The notes below the pieces were generated by a model. The model was not told the origin of the DNA and did not search any database. It was given only the letters and a program-made list of their open reading frames with translations. From an uncultured Clostridia bacterium (GTDB lineage: Bacteria; Bacillota; Clostridia; Christensenellales; Borkfalkiaceae), in contig CALVMD010000003.1 of the NCBI GenBank assembly GCA_944342025.1, positions 99,510 through 163,509 of the forward strand: a stretch of DNA of 64,000 nt, given 5' to 3'. Positions 8,838 to 17,309 of this stretch are shown in pieces; within the stretch, counting starts at the first letter, position 1; each line of letters starts with the position of its first letter. The translations under genes were made by a program, and so were the position numbers.

Positions 8838-9323
8838 ATGTTTCATATTGTTTTGGTAGAGCCGGAGATCCCGCAGAATACGGGAAACATCGTGCGCACC
8901 TGTGCGGCGACGGGATGCAAACTGCATCTTATTCGTCCGCTCGGTTTTGAGGTCTCGGACAAATATCTGAAAAGGGCGGGGTTGGACTATTGGCACTTTG
9001 TAGATATATCTTATTACGATTCGATCGGCGATCTGTTTTCCGAATACCCCCGCGCAAAGTATCATTTTTTTACGACGAAAGCGCCGAGGGGATACGCGGA
9101 GGCGGAATATGAGGAAGGTGATTTTCTTGTTTTCGGCAAGGAGACGCAGGGGCTTCCCGAATCTCTTCTGAAAGAGCGTTACGGCGAATGCGTCCGCATT
9201 CCCATGATCGGGGAGATCCGTTCGCTGAATCTTTCCAATTCGGTGGCGATCGCCGTATACGAGGCGTGGAGACAGAATGGTTTTGCGGGCGGAAAAAGAG
9301 AGGGAAAACCTCGGACATTTTAA
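8838..9323 (+). CDS. trmL: tRNA (cytidine(34)-2'-O)-methyltransferase
   Basis: SPOUT-fold methyltransferase of 161 residues that 2'-O-methylates the wobble base of tRNA-Leu isoacceptors using S-adenosylmethionine. The N-terminal MFHIVLVEPEIPQNTGNIVRT is the conserved TrmL/YibK opening. The knot region appears as FGKETQGLP (about 103-111) and IPMIGEIRSLNLSNSVAIAVYE (118-139), which build the SAM pocket. AGGAG lies 10 nt before the ATG. It appears monocistronic, between the candidate small RNA and pgk. Confidence 0.95.
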   Translation: MFHIVLVEPEIPQNTGNIVRTCAATGCKLHLIRPLGFEVSDKYLKRAGLDYWHFVDISYYDSIGDLFSEYPRAKYHFFTTKAPRGYAEAEYEEGDFLVFGKETQGLPESLLKERYGECVRIPMIGEIRSLNLSNSVAIAVYEAWRQNGFAGGKREGKPRTF

Positions 9324-9367
9324 GCGTGATTCGCTGTTTTCATCTGCGGAAAAGGTGCGGTCAATCA

Positions 9368-9396
9368 TTGACAAAATCGGAAAAAAAGTATATCAT
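9368..9396 (+). promoter_or_regulatory. Promoter of pgk
   Basis: TTGACA (9368-9373), 17 bp, TATCAT (9391-9396), 39 bp before the start codon. Confidence 0.75.
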
Positions 9397-9434
9397 AATA
9401 ACAGGGTAAAAATTAAACCAAAGGAGATAAGGTT

Positions 9435-10754
9435 ATGAACAAAAAGTCTATTACCGATGTCGATGTAAAAGGCAAAAGAGTTCTCGTCCGCTGCGATTTC
9501 AACGTCCCGATGAAGGACGGCAAGATCACCGACGAAAACCGTATCATGGGGGCTTTGCCGACCATCAAATATCTGATGGAGCACGGCGCTAAGGTCGTTC
9601 TTTGCTCGCATATGGGCAAGCCGCACAATGTGTTCGACACAAAAGTCAAGCTCAATAAAAAGGAGAAAAAAGCCGTCGAGGCTCTTTCTGCCGATGAACA
9701 GACGAAGGCGACCGAAGAATATATCGAAAAGGCTAAGAAGAACGATCCCGTCAAACTGACGCTCAAACCGGTCGCGGACAGGCTCAACGAGCTGCTCGGC
9801 GGCAAAGTGACCTTTGCGAAAGACGTTACGGGACCCGAGGCCGAGGCAAAAGTCGCCGCCTGCAAAGAGGGCGAGTGTGTTCTTTTGGAGAACCTGCGCT
9901 TTTATGCCGGGGAAGAAGGAAAGGATCTCGATTTCTGCAAAAAGCTCGCTTCTTACTGCGACATCTATGTGAACGACGCATTCGGTACGGCGCACCGTTC
10001 GCACGCGTCTACGGCGGCGATCGTGGAATACGGATTGGTCAAAACGGCGGTCTGCGGATTCCTTATCCAAAAAGAACTGGAAGTTATGGCAGACAGTCTC
10101 GAACATCCCGTCCGCCCCTTCGTTGCGGTGCTTGGCGGCGCAAAGGTTGCGGACAAGCTCAACGTCATTTCCAATCTCTTGAATAAATGCGATACGCTCA
10201 TCATCGGCGGCGGCATGGCGTATACTTTCCTCAAAGCGGAAGGGTATGAGATCGGCAAATCGCTCGTCGATGACGAAAAACTCGGTTATTGCAAAGACAT
10301 GATGCAAAAAGCTAAGGATATGGGCAAGAAACTGCTTCTGCCGATCGATACGGTCATCGCGAAAGATTTCCCGAACCCGATCGATGCGCCCATCGATGTC
10401 AAGACGGTAAAGGTGGACGCGATCCCCGCAGACATGGAAGGCCTCGACATCGGAGAGGAGACGAGAAAATTATTTGCCGACGCGATCAAGGGCGCCAAGA
10501 CGGTCATCTGGAACGGACCGATGGGCGTGTTTGAAAACCCGATTCTGGCAAAGGGCACGATCGCGATCGCCGAGGCGATGGCAGAGGCGAAAGACGCTAC
10601 CACGATCATCGGCGGCGGCGACAGCGCGGCGGCGGTGCAGCAACTCGGATTTGCCGACAAAATGACCCATATTTCTACGGGCGGCGGCGCGTCTTTGGAG
10701 TTGTTCGAAGGAAAGGTCCTTCCCGGCATTGCCTGCCTCAACGACAAGGACTGA
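9435..10754 (+). CDS. pgk: Phosphoglycerate kinase with an internal insertion
   Basis: Glycolytic enzyme transferring phosphate from 1,3-bisphosphoglycerate to ADP. The N-terminal [23 protein letters not shown] and the ATP-site [11 protein letters not shown], with [13 protein letters not shown] near the end, identify it. At 439 residues it is about 40 longer than common bacterial PGKs. The extra is a Lys/Glu-rich helical insertion at about residues 67-107 ([20 protein letters not shown] onward) between SHMGKP and [10 protein letters not shown]. The usual SHLGRP motif reads SHMGKP here. AAGGAG precedes the ATG. tpiA follows after a 110-bp gap with a weak terminator, so partial read-through is plausible. 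Confidence 0.97.
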   Translation: MNKKSITDVDVKGKRVLVRCDFNVPMKDGKITDENRIMGALPTIKYLMEHGAKVVLCSHMGKPHNVFDTKVKLNKKEKKAVEALSADEQTKATEEYIEKAKKNDPVKLTLKPVADRLNELLGGKVTFAKDVTGPEAEAKVAACKEGECVLLENLRFYAGEEGKDLDFCKKLASYCDIYVNDAFGTAHRSHASTAAIVEYGLVKTAVCGFLIQKELEVMADSLEHPVRPFVAVLGGAKVADKLNVISNLLNKCDTLIIGGGMAYTFLKAEGYEIGKSLVDDEKLGYCKDMMQKAKDMGKKLLLPIDTVIAKDFPNPIDAPIDVKTVKVDAIPADMEGLDIGEETRKLFADAIKGAKTVIWNGPMGVFENPILAKGTIAIAEAMAEAKDATTIIGGGDSAAAVQQLGFADKMTHISTGGGASLELFEGKVLPGIACLNDKD

Positions 10755-10777
10755 AAGTCATAATTTGATGAAGTATT

Positions 10778-10812
10778 CCGAAAGAGCGGAGCTTTGTGTT
10801 CCGCTCTTTCTG
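10778..10812 (+). terminator. Weak terminator between pgk and tpiA
   Basis: Arms AAAGAGCGGA (10781-10790) and TCCGCTCTTT (10800-10809). Only TTTCTG follows, so termination is probably partial. Confidence 0.6.
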
Positions 10813-10864
10813 TGAGTGCTTTAAGTGAACGATTATCCGGATTAAAGGACAAAAGGATCAGAAA

Positions 10865-11611
10865 ATGAGAAGACCGATCATTGCAGGTAATTGGAAAATG
10901 AATATGACGTCCGCGCAGGGCGTTCGGCTTGTTGAAGAACTCAAACCGCTCGTAGCGGACGCGGATTGCGACGTTGCGGTGTGTGTTCCGTTTACGGACA
11001 TTCCCGCTGTATCTGCGGCGCTCATGGGGAGCAATATCCGATTGGGCGCACAAAACGTGCATTTTGCCGAGAATGGGGCTTATACGGGAGAGATCTCTGC
11101 GCAGATGCTCAAAGAGTTCGGCGTGGAATACGTCATCGTGGGACACAGCGAGCGCCGTCGGATGTTCGACGATACGGATGAGGTTGTCAATATGCGCATG
11201 CATGCGGCGCTTGCGGCCGGAATGACTCCCATCGTTTGCCTGGGCGAAACGCTCGAGCAGCGCGAAGGCGGAGAGACGGAGAGATGCCTGTCTTATCAAG
11301 TAGAGCATAGCCTCAAAGGCTTGGACGATGTGTCCAAGATCGTGATTGCTTATGAACCGATTTGGGCGATCGGGACCGGGCGCACGGCTACGGCGCAGCA
11401 GGCAAACGATACGATTGCGTATATCCGCAAAAAGTGCGCAGAGGTATTCTGTCCAAAGTGTGCGGAAAAAGTCCGCATTCAGTATGGCGGCAGCATGAAC
11501 GCGGGTAATTGCAAGGAGCTGATGGCGATGCCGGAGATTGACGGGGGGTTGATCGGCGGTGCATCGCTGAAAGCTGCTGATTTCGCCGCGATCGTGAGAT
11601 ACAATAAATAA
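10865..11611 (+). CDS. tpiA: Triosephosphate isomerase
   Basis: Interconverts dihydroxyacetone phosphate and glyceraldehyde 3-phosphate. 248 residues, the standard size. Catalytic residues are visible: Asn/Lys in AGNWKMN (about 7-13), His94 in VGHSERR and Glu164 in AYEPIWAIGTG, with the flexible loop directly after it. The phosphate-binding GGS and GGASLK stretches close the barrel. Part of the interrupted glycolytic cluster pgk-tpiA-gpmI. A strong bidirectional terminator follows. Confidence 0.98.
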   Translation: MRRPIIAGNWKMNMTSAQGVRLVEELKPLVADADCDVAVCVPFTDIPAVSAALMGSNIRLGAQNVHFAENGAYTGEISAQMLKEFGVEYVIVGHSERRRMFDDTDEVVNMRMHAALAAGMTPIVCLGETLEQREGGETERCLSYQVEHSLKGLDDVSKIVIAYEPIWAIGTGRTATAQQANDTIAYIRKKCAEVFCPKCAEKVRIQYGGSMNAGNCKELMAMPEIDGGLIGGASLKAADFAAIVRYNK

Positions 11612-11630
11612 CGGCGTCGTTTATGCTAAA

Positions 11631-11666
11631 TTAAAAAAGAGACCGAAAATTCGGTCTCTTTTTTAA
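11631..11666. terminator. Strong bidirectional terminator after tpiA
   Basis: Stem TTAAAAAAGAGACCGAA with its complement and an AA loop; T run on both strands. It closes tpiA and would also stop transcripts arriving from the XRE gene. Confidence 0.92.
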
Positions 11667-11756
11667 TTTCAAATATATTTGATCGGCAAAAATATCAATA
11701 AAAAAAATAGTTTTCGTCGTTAATGATAAGGGTATGCCGAATTAAGGGGCGCGGGA

Positions 11757-11793
11757 CAGAAAACGGGGCGCACGCAGAAATTTTCGGTGCGCC
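11757..11793 (-). terminator. Terminator of the XRE regulator gene
   Basis: Arms GGCGCAC (11767-11773) and GTGCGCC (11787-11793) with extra inner pairing; on the minus strand it is followed by CCGTTTTCTG. Confidence 0.6.
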
Positions 11794-11821
11794 GCGTCTC
11801 TTGATGCAAAACCGGTAAAAA

Positions 11822-12145
11822 TTATTTGTTTTCTACGTAAGCGTGTACTGCTTTTACGAGGAATGTCTGTTCGGATTTGCTGAGTTTGCTGAAATCCACA
11901 TAGAAGTTTTGCAAGGTTTTATTATCCGTATAGACGTAATTGTTTTCGCTGTCGGATTTGCCGAGCAAATAATCGATGGATGCATTGAAAAGATTGGAGA
12001 TTTCGATGACCTGTTCAAAAGTAGGACGGGATCTGCCGATCTCCCAACTGCTCACCGTCGACTGCTTGACGCCGAGTTTTTCGGCGAGTTCGCACTGAGT
12101 GGTGCCGTTTTCTTTTCTGAGGGTTTTCAAAATTTTGGCAAACAT
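11822..12145 (-). CDS. XRE-family helix-turn-helix regulator
   Basis: 107-residue transcription factor. The N-terminal two thirds is a Cro/CI-type helix-turn-helix (TTQCELAEKLGVKQSTVSSWE, about residues 14-34, then RSRPTFEQVIEISNLFNASIDYLLG). The C-terminal 40 residues are short and polar, with no obvious sensor domain. I choose the ATG at 12145, with GAGAG about 10 nt upstream. An in-frame ATG at 12226 would add 27 residues but lacks a ribosome site. It lies against the direction of the glycolytic genes and has its own promoter and a leader of about 250 nt. Likely autoregulated; whether it controls gpmI is unknown. Confidence 0.85.
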   Translation of the reverse strand: MFAKILKTLRKENGTTQCELAEKLGVKQSTVSSWEIGRSRPTFEQVIEISNLFNASIDYLLGKSDSENNYVYTDNKTLQNFYVDFSKLSKSEQTFLVKAVHAYVENK

Positions 12146-12395
12146 AAAAGTACTCTCACGCGATACGTAAATTTTGAAGAATAACTCCAATATATCGGTG
12201 ACCATTTGCAGATTAGAAGGATGCATTCATTTTCGGCGCAGCTTCAAGCTAAGTAAAAAACTGCCGAATCGTTTTAATGGCCGACGATTGTAGCGGTTCA
12301 GCCATTCAAACGCATAGCGGCAGCTCAAAAGGCTGACCGAATGTTCTACCCAACATTCGAACGCGATGATCGTTAATTTTTCCCATATGTTTGTT
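12146..12395 (-). promoter_or_regulatory. Long structured leader of the XRE gene
   Basis: The promoter at 12402-12430 implies a 250-nt untranslated leader. It contains a perfect 8-bp hairpin (CGAATGTT/AACATTCG, 12348-12369) and a second stem (CGGTTCAGCC with GGCTGACCG, 12294-12349) whose arm touches the first, so the two may compete. No riboswitch class is recognised. The leader has no convincing coding frame; a 77-codon open frame across it begins upstream of the transcription start. Confidence 0.45.
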
Positions 12396-12401
12396 TCATA
12401 C

Positions 12402-12430
12402 ATCATAACACTTCGGATAACTTTTGTCAA
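12402..12430 (-). promoter_or_regulatory. Promoter of the XRE gene, with ATAAC repeats
   Basis: On the minus strand TTGACA (12425-12430), 17 bp, TATGAT (12402-12407). On the plus strand ATAAC occurs at 12405 and 12417, 12 bp apart, and again at 12473. These could be operator half-sites for the regulator itself; this is inference. Confidence 0.75.
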
Positions 12431-12537
12431 GCAATTTTTCAAATGTTTATTTTGGTGCATAAATGGGCTATGATAACGTTTTGCTATCCGAAAAACGTCA
12501 AAAATTATCAGGTCTGAAAAAAAAGGTATTTACCCGC

Positions 12538-12566
12538 TTGCAAATTGTTTTACAATCATATATAAT
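12538..12566 (+). promoter_or_regulatory. Promoter of gpmI
   Basis: TTGCAA (12538-12543), 17 bp, TATAAT (12561-12566), 34 bp before the gpmI start. It is divergent from the XRE promoter with about 110 bp between them. Confidence 0.8.
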
Positions 12567-12600
12567 ATTGCTTGGAAATGAAACAAAGAGGTGTACAGCG

Positions 12601-14139
12601 ATGAAAAAACCCTATGCAATCATTATCATGGACGGATATGGGATCAATCCGGATAAGAAAGGCAATGCGATCGAATTGGAAGGCAGTCCCAACGTCAAAA
12701 GATACGAAAAAGAATATCCATCTTCACAGCTTGGCGCCAGTGGAATGAGCGTAGGCCTTCCCGACGGTCAGATGGGAAATTCAGAAGTCGGGCATCTCAA
12801 TATGGGAGCGGGCCGCATCGTGTATCAGGAGCTTACAAAGATCACCAAAGAAATACAAGACGGAGAATTTTTTAAAAACGAGGCTCTTCTCGGCGCGATG
12901 GAGAATGCCAAAAAGAACGGCAAAAAGCTGCATATCTGGGGGCTTTGTTCGGACGGCGGTGTTCACAGCCATAATACCCATCTGTATGCGCTCTTAAAAA
13001 TGTGCAAAGACGAAGGTTTGTCCGACGCTTATGTGCATTGCTTTATGGACGGCAGAGACGTGTCTCCCACTTCGGGTGCAGGTTTTGTCCGCGCATTGCA
13101 GGAGGAGATGGCCGGGCTCGGTTTCGGCACTGTCGCTTCGGTCTGCGGGCGTTATTATGCAATGGATCGGGACAATCGTTGGGAGCGCGTCGTTAAGGCG
13201 TACGAAATGCTCACGCTAGGCAACGGTGTGCAGGCGGCGGACGCGGCTGAGGCGATCGAGGAATCGTATAAGAATGACGTGACGGACGAATTCATTCTTC
13301 CGACAAACGTCGTGAAAGACGGAAAGCCCGTGGCGCTCGTGGAAGAAGGGGACAGCGTTATTTTCTTCAATTTCCGTCCCGACCGCGCCAGGGAGATCAC
13401 CCGCGCTTTCACAGAACCCGAGTTTGACGGCTTTGAGCGGAAGACGGGTTACCTTGCGCCTTATTATGTATGCTTTACGCAATACGACGCGACTTTTTCG
13501 CATGTGCATGTCGCATTCAAGCCGCAGAGTCTGAAAAATACGCTCGGTGAATATCTTTCTTCCCTCGGCAAAAAGCAGCTGCGCATTGCCGAGACGGAAA
13601 AATATGCGCACGTCACCTTCTTTTTCAACGGCGGCGTAGAGGCGCCCAACCCGAACGAAGTGCGCGTGCTGATCCCTTCTCCGAAGGTCGCGACGTACGA
13701 TCTGAAACCGGAGATGAGCGCATACGAGGTGACGGATAAAGTGCTCGAACAGCTTTCGACGGGCGAATACGACGCGATGATCCTGAATTTTGCCAACTGC
13801 GACATGGTTGGACATACGGGCGTTTTAGAGGCGGCGGAAAAGGCCGTCGCCGCGGTGGACGAATGCGTGGACAAGGTATTAAAGAAGATCCTCGAAATGA
13901 GCGGCGGCGCCCTTTTGACGGCGGATCACGGCAATGCGGACAGGATGATCGCGGAAGACGGGTCTCCCTTCACCGCGCATACGACCAATCCCGTTCCCGT
14001 GGTGCTCGTTTGCGACGCACTCAAAAACGTTAAGCTGCGCGACGGCGGCGTGCTTGCCGATCTTGCGCCCACGCTTCTCGACATGATGGGGTTGCCCGTT
14101 CCCGCAGAGATGACGGGCAAGAGCCTGATCGTAAAGTAA
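12601..14139 (+). CDS. gpmI: 2,3-bisphosphoglycerate-independent phosphoglycerate mutase
   Basis: Manganese-dependent enzyme interconverting 3- and 2-phosphoglycerate, 512 residues. The metal-binding DGYG is at residues 11-14, and the phosphoserine nucleophile is Ser61 in GNSEVGHLNMGAGR. The phosphatase-like domain ends with LTADHGNADRM and FTAHTTNPVPVV. The frame stays open 46 codons upstream, but I start at ATG 12601 because the promoter and an AGAGGTG ribosome site lie immediately before it and the family begins exactly here. It continues the glycolytic cluster after the XRE insertion. No terminator follows, so some read-through into secG is likely. Confidence 0.97.
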   Translation: MKKPYAIIIMDGYGINPDKKGNAIELEGSPNVKRYEKEYPSSQLGASGMSVGLPDGQMGNSEVGHLNMGAGRIVYQELTKITKEIQDGEFFKNEALLGAMENAKKNGKKLHIWGLCSDGGVHSHNTHLYALLKMCKDEGLSDAYVHCFMDGRDVSPTSGAGFVRALQEEMAGLGFGTVASVCGRYYAMDRDNRWERVVKAYEMLTLGNGVQAADAAEAIEESYKNDVTDEFILPTNVVKDGKPVALVEEGDSVIFFNFRPDRAREITRAFTEPEFDGFERKTGYLAPYYVCFTQYDATFSHVHVAFKPQSLKNTLGEYLSSLGKKQLRIAETEKYAHVTFFFNGGVEAPNPNEVRVLIPSPKVATYDLKPEMSAYEVTDKVLEQLSTGEYDAMILNFANCDMVGHTGVLEAAEKAVAAVDECVDKVLKKILEMSGGALLTADHGNADRMIAEDGSPFTAHTTNPVPVVLVCDALKNVKLRDGGVLADLAPTLLDMMGLPVPAEMTGKSLIVK

Positions 14140-14185
14140 AATCGCGTAAAAGGCAAAAAATATACGGCTCGGCGCATAAAAACGG

Positions 14186-14214
14186 TTGAAATATTTTTTG
14201 CGATATGCTATACT
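14186..14214 (+). promoter_or_regulatory. Promoter of secG
   Basis: TTGAAA (14186-14191), 17 bp, TATACT (14209-14214), 38 bp before the start codon. Confidence 0.75.
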
Positions 14215-14252
14215 ATACAAGAATTTGTTAAAAATATTTTGGAGAAATACAA

Positions 14253-14564
14253 ATGCCCGACATGATGTCTTTTATGGCAAACTTATTGGCGCCGTTAGAC
14301 GATTATAATCCCTATGCGATAGCCAGATTCGTTCTTTTGCTCGTGATGCTGGTCGCGTCCGTTGTCGCGATCATCATTGTCCTCGTGCAGCCCGGCAACT
14401 CTACGGGTATCGACGCGTTGGGCGGTTCCAGCGAGACCTTTTTCGGCAAAAACAAAGGCAGGTCTTTGGAGAGCAAAATGAAGAGGTGGACGGTCATTTC
14501 CCTGATCGTTCTCGCGGTCCTCGCGATCGCATTTTATATCCTGCAGATCGGTGTAGGGGCTTGA
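14253..14564 (+). CDS. secG: Preprotein translocase subunit SecG
   Basis: Small membrane partner of the SecYE channel that helps SecA-driven export. 103 residues with two hydrophobic helices: about 27-47 (FVLLLVMLVASVVAIIIVLVQ) and 81-99 (TVISLIVLAVLAIAFYILQ). The conserved loop between them (QPGNSTGIDALGGSSETFFGKNKGRSLESKMKR) contains the SecG signature. The N-terminal 25 residues are a little longer than usual. GGAGAAA precedes the ATG. A terminator separates it from rnr, in the common secG-rnr-smpB order. Confidence 0.93.
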   Translation: MPDMMSFMANLLAPLDDYNPYAIARFVLLLVMLVASVVAIIIVLVQPGNSTGIDALGGSSETFFGKNKGRSLESKMKRWTVISLIVLAVLAIAFYILQIGVGA

Positions 14565-14587
14565 CCGGGGTTTCGGAAAGATCGTAT

Positions 14588-14627
14588 GAGACGGCAATTC
14601 GCAAGAATCGCCGTCTCTTTATTTTTG
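14588..14627 (+). terminator. Terminator between secG and rnr
   Basis: Stem GAGACGGC-A-ATTC, loop GCAA, GAAT-C-GCCGTCTC, followed by TTTATTTTTG. Strong, 23 bp after the secG stop. Confidence 0.88.
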
Positions 14628-14646
14628 TCTTGCAAGGAGAATGCTT

Positions 14647-16722
14647 ATGTCCGCATCTGAAGAGATACGAGAGAAGTTTGAAAACGGAGAATTTCAGTAT
14701 AAAAAAGAACGTGAGATCTGCCGCCTGCTCGGCATATCCGCAAAATCGGCGAGGGACGCCGTTTCCGAAATTCTGCGCGGTATGGAGCGCGAAGGGATAA
14801 TCGTTCGGGACGAGAGGGGGCGGTTTGTTTCTCCCGAAAAACTGGGGCTTATAAAGGGCGTTCTCAGCGGCAACGAGCGGGGATTTGCTTTCCTTGTCCG
14901 AGAAGACGGGGATCTCTTTATTCCGCATCGCGCGTTGCACGGGGCAATGCATAAAGATACCGTATTTGCGAAGATCGTCGGCGGCGAGCGGGGAGACGAG
15001 GCGGAAGTTTACAGCATCCTTTCCCGCGGGATCACCCGCCTGACGGGTACTTTTTATAAAGAAGAAAAAGGCGGATATGTAACCCCCGACGATAAAAAGT
15101 TTTTTGAAGACGTGCGCGTGCGGGGCGGAAAATTTCGCGCTTTTTCAGGCGAAAAAGTGGTTGTCAGGCTCACCGAGTGGCCGGAAGGCAGAAAGCCCGA
15201 AGGAGAGATCGAAGAAGTTTTGGGGCGCGGCGGCGATTTGTCCGTAGAGGAAGAGGCGCTTATCCGATCTGCGGGGCTTGCAGAGGAATTTCCGCAAAAA
15301 GCGCTTGCTGAGGCGCGGCGCGTTTCGGCGGAGCAGATGCCCCTTGCGGGCAGAAGAGATTTCAGGGATTTGCTGACCATTACCATCGACGGGGAAGATG
15401 CGCGCGATTTTGATGATGCGATCAGTATTTCCCGCGAGGGGGAAGAGTTTTGTCTCGGCGTGCATATCGCAGACGTGACGCACTATGTGCGGCGGGGCGG
15501 CGCGCTCGATAAAGAGGCGTATGCGCGCGGTACGAGCGTTTATTTCCCGGACCGCGTTCTGCCCATGTTGCCCGTAGAACTCTCTAACGGGGTCTGTTCG
15601 CTCAAAGAGGACGAGGACAGGCTGACCCTTTCCTGCATGATGCGTGTGGATAAAAAGGGCAGGGTAAAGGACCAGGAGATCGCAGAATCGGTCATCCGCT
15701 CCCGCAACCGGATGACCTATACCGACGTCGCAAAAATTTTGGACGGGGACACGTTATTGCGGGAACGGTATGCGCATCTTGTGCCTATGCTGGAAGATTG
15801 CAGGGCGCTTGCCGAAATCCTCATACAAAAACGCGAGGTGCGCGGCAGCGTCGATCTGGATGTGAAAGAGGCGAAGATCACGATCGAAAACGACGAAATC
15901 TCCGTTTCCGAATACGAGCGGACGATCGCGCATCGGCTGATCGAAGAGTTTATGATCCTCGCGAACGAGACGGTCGCGGGCGTGATGTCGGCGTACGAAA
16001 TGCCGTTTGTCTACCGCGTGCACGAAAGGCCTTCCGAAGAAAAGGCAACGGCATTCAAGGCGTATCTGACCGAACTCGGCATCAAGGCGGTTTTCCGTCC
16101 CGAAAACGTGCGGCCGGGCGAATACGGAAAAATTCTGGACGCGTTGGAAGCGAAACAGGATCCGATGCGGCACGTCGTCAACCGCGTCATGCTGCGTTCG
16201 ATGAGCAAGGCAAAATACAGCGCCGAAAATATCGGGCATTTCGGGCTTGCGTCCGAGTGTTACTGCCATTTTACTTCGCCGATACGCCGCTATCCCGACC
16301 TTCTCATCCACCGCATCATCAAACTCATGCTGGAAGGGCGCGCGGCAGAGGCGGAAAGTTTTGAAAACTTTGTAGCGTCGGCTTCGGTAAACTGTTCGGA
16401 AACGGAGCGCCGCGCAGACGATGCGGAGCGCTCCGTAGACGAATTGTATAAGGTTTGGTACATGCGCGGGCATATCGGAGAGACTTTCGAGGCGGTCGTT
16501 TCGGGTGTCACGGCTTTTGCGGTCTTTGCGGAACTTCCCAACACGGTGGAGGGGCGCATCCGCATAGAAAATCTTCCGCCCGACGATTATGCGTTCATAG
16601 AGCAGAAATATCTGCTCAAAGGGGAGCGCCGCTCCTTTAAGATCGGCGATAAAATCAAAATTACGGTTGCCGCGTGCGATATTGGCGCGAGAAAGTGCGA
16701 ATTTCTTTTGGCGGAAGAATAA
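14647..16722 (+). CDS. rnr: Ribonuclease R
   Basis: Processive 3'-5' exoribonuclease of the RNB family, 691 residues, which degrades structured RNA and works with SmpB-tmRNA on faulty messages. An N-terminal winged-helix (about 1-65) and cold-shock-like region (KGVLSGNERGFAFLVREDGDLFIP) precede the RNB core, whose magnesium-binding motif is DGEDARDFDDAISI, and LLIHRIIK marks the later core. A C-terminal S1 domain ends the protein without the long basic tail of E. coli RNase R. I start at ATG 14647, 7 nt after AAGGAG; the ATG at 14641 is too close to that site. smpB lies two genes downstream and ssrA 3 kb away on the other strand. Confidence 0.95.
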   Translation: MSASEEIREKFENGEFQYKKEREICRLLGISAKSARDAVSEILRGMEREGIIVRDERGRFVSPEKLGLIKGVLSGNERGFAFLVREDGDLFIPHRALHGAMHKDTVFAKIVGGERGDEAEVYSILSRGITRLTGTFYKEEKGGYVTPDDKKFFEDVRVRGGKFRAFSGEKVVVRLTEWPEGRKPEGEIEEVLGRGGDLSVEEEALIRSAGLAEEFPQKALAEARRVSAEQMPLAGRRDFRDLLTITIDGEDARDFDDAISISREGEEFCLGVHIADVTHYVRRGGALDKEAYARGTSVYFPDRVLPMLPVELSNGVCSLKEDEDRLTLSCMMRVDKKGRVKDQEIAESVIRSRNRMTYTDVAKILDGDTLLRERYAHLVPMLEDCRALAEILIQKREVRGSVDLDVKEAKITIENDEISVSEYERTIAHRLIEEFMILANETVAGVMSAYEMPFVYRVHERPSEEKATAFKAYLTELGIKAVFRPENVRPGEYGKILDALEAKQDPMRHVVNRVMLRSMSKAKYSAENIGHFGLASECYCHFTSPIRRYPDLLIHRIIKLMLEGRAAEAESFENFVASASVNCSETERRADDAERSVDELYKVWYMRGHIGETFEAVVSGVTAFAVFAELPNTVEGRIRIENLPPDDYAFIEQKYLLKGERRSFKIGDKIKITVAACDIGARKCEFLLAEE

Positions 16723-16756
16723 ATTCTTCGAAAAGCTATCCCTTTCCGCAAAAATG

Positions 16757-16765
16757 TGATATAAT
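16757..16765 (+). promoter_or_regulatory. Extended -10 promoter before the GNAT gene
   Basis: TGATATAAT is a TGn-extended -10 box ending at 16765, 28 bp before the start codon. The -35 region is poor. Confidence 0.5.
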
Positions 16766-16793
16766 ATAGAAAGCGCGGCGCAGGAGCAATTTT

Positions 16794-17297
16794 ATGCAGT
16801 TTGAATTGAGAGATTGGCAGCCGCAGTACGCGCAGTCGCTTGCGGAAAGCGCGAACGACGTGCGCATTTCACGCTGGCTGAGGGATGCATTCCCGTATCC
16901 TTACTCGCTTGCTGACGCTGAGAAATTTATTGACTTTGCACAAAAATCGGGAAAAAGTGAACTGCACTTCGCAATCGTTTCAGTAGACAAGGCGGTCGGC
17001 GGCGTTTCTTTGACGCGGCAGCCGGACGTATACTGCAAAAGTGCGGAACTCGGTTATTGGCTGGCTCCCGCTTATTGGGGCATGGGCATTATGACGGAAT
17101 CGGTGCGCCGTGTCTGCGCGCAAGGATTTGCCCGATGGGATGTCGTTCGCATATTCGCCGAGCCGTTTGTCGGCAATGCGGCTTCCCGCTGCGTGTTGGA
17201 AAAATGTGGTTTTGCGTTTGAAGGCGTCAAGAAAATGAGTGTATATAAGAACGGAGAGTATTCTGATAGTTGTATGTATGCGCTCATCAGGGAATAA
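16794..17297 (+). CDS. GNAT acetyltransferase, RimJ/RimL type
   Basis: 167-residue acetyltransferase using acetyl-CoA. The RimL-like layout is clear: N-terminal LRDWQPQYAQSLAESAND, the substrate strand AVGGVSLTRQPDVYCKSAELGYWLAPAYWGMGIMTESV (acetyl-CoA loop at about 95-103), and the C-terminal NAASRCVLEKCGFAFEGV strand-helix. Targets of this group range from ribosomal protein N-termini to small amines; nothing here fixes the substrate. It sits between rnr and smpB and is followed by smpB after 12 bp, so they are probably co-transcribed. CAGGAG lies 9 nt before the ATG. Confidence 0.88.
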   Translation: MQFELRDWQPQYAQSLAESANDVRISRWLRDAFPYPYSLADAEKFIDFAQKSGKSELHFAIVSVDKAVGGVSLTRQPDVYCKSAELGYWLAPAYWGMGIMTESVRRVCAQGFARWDVVRIFAEPFVGNAASRCVLEKCGFAFEGVKKMSVYKNGEYSDSCMYALIRE

Positions 17298-17309
17298 AAA
17301 AGGAATGAT

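Noticed and set aside
12227-12460. 77-codon minus-strand frame in the XRE leader
   Set aside because: Its first codons lie upstream of the transcription start and overlap the promoter; composition is not protein-like.
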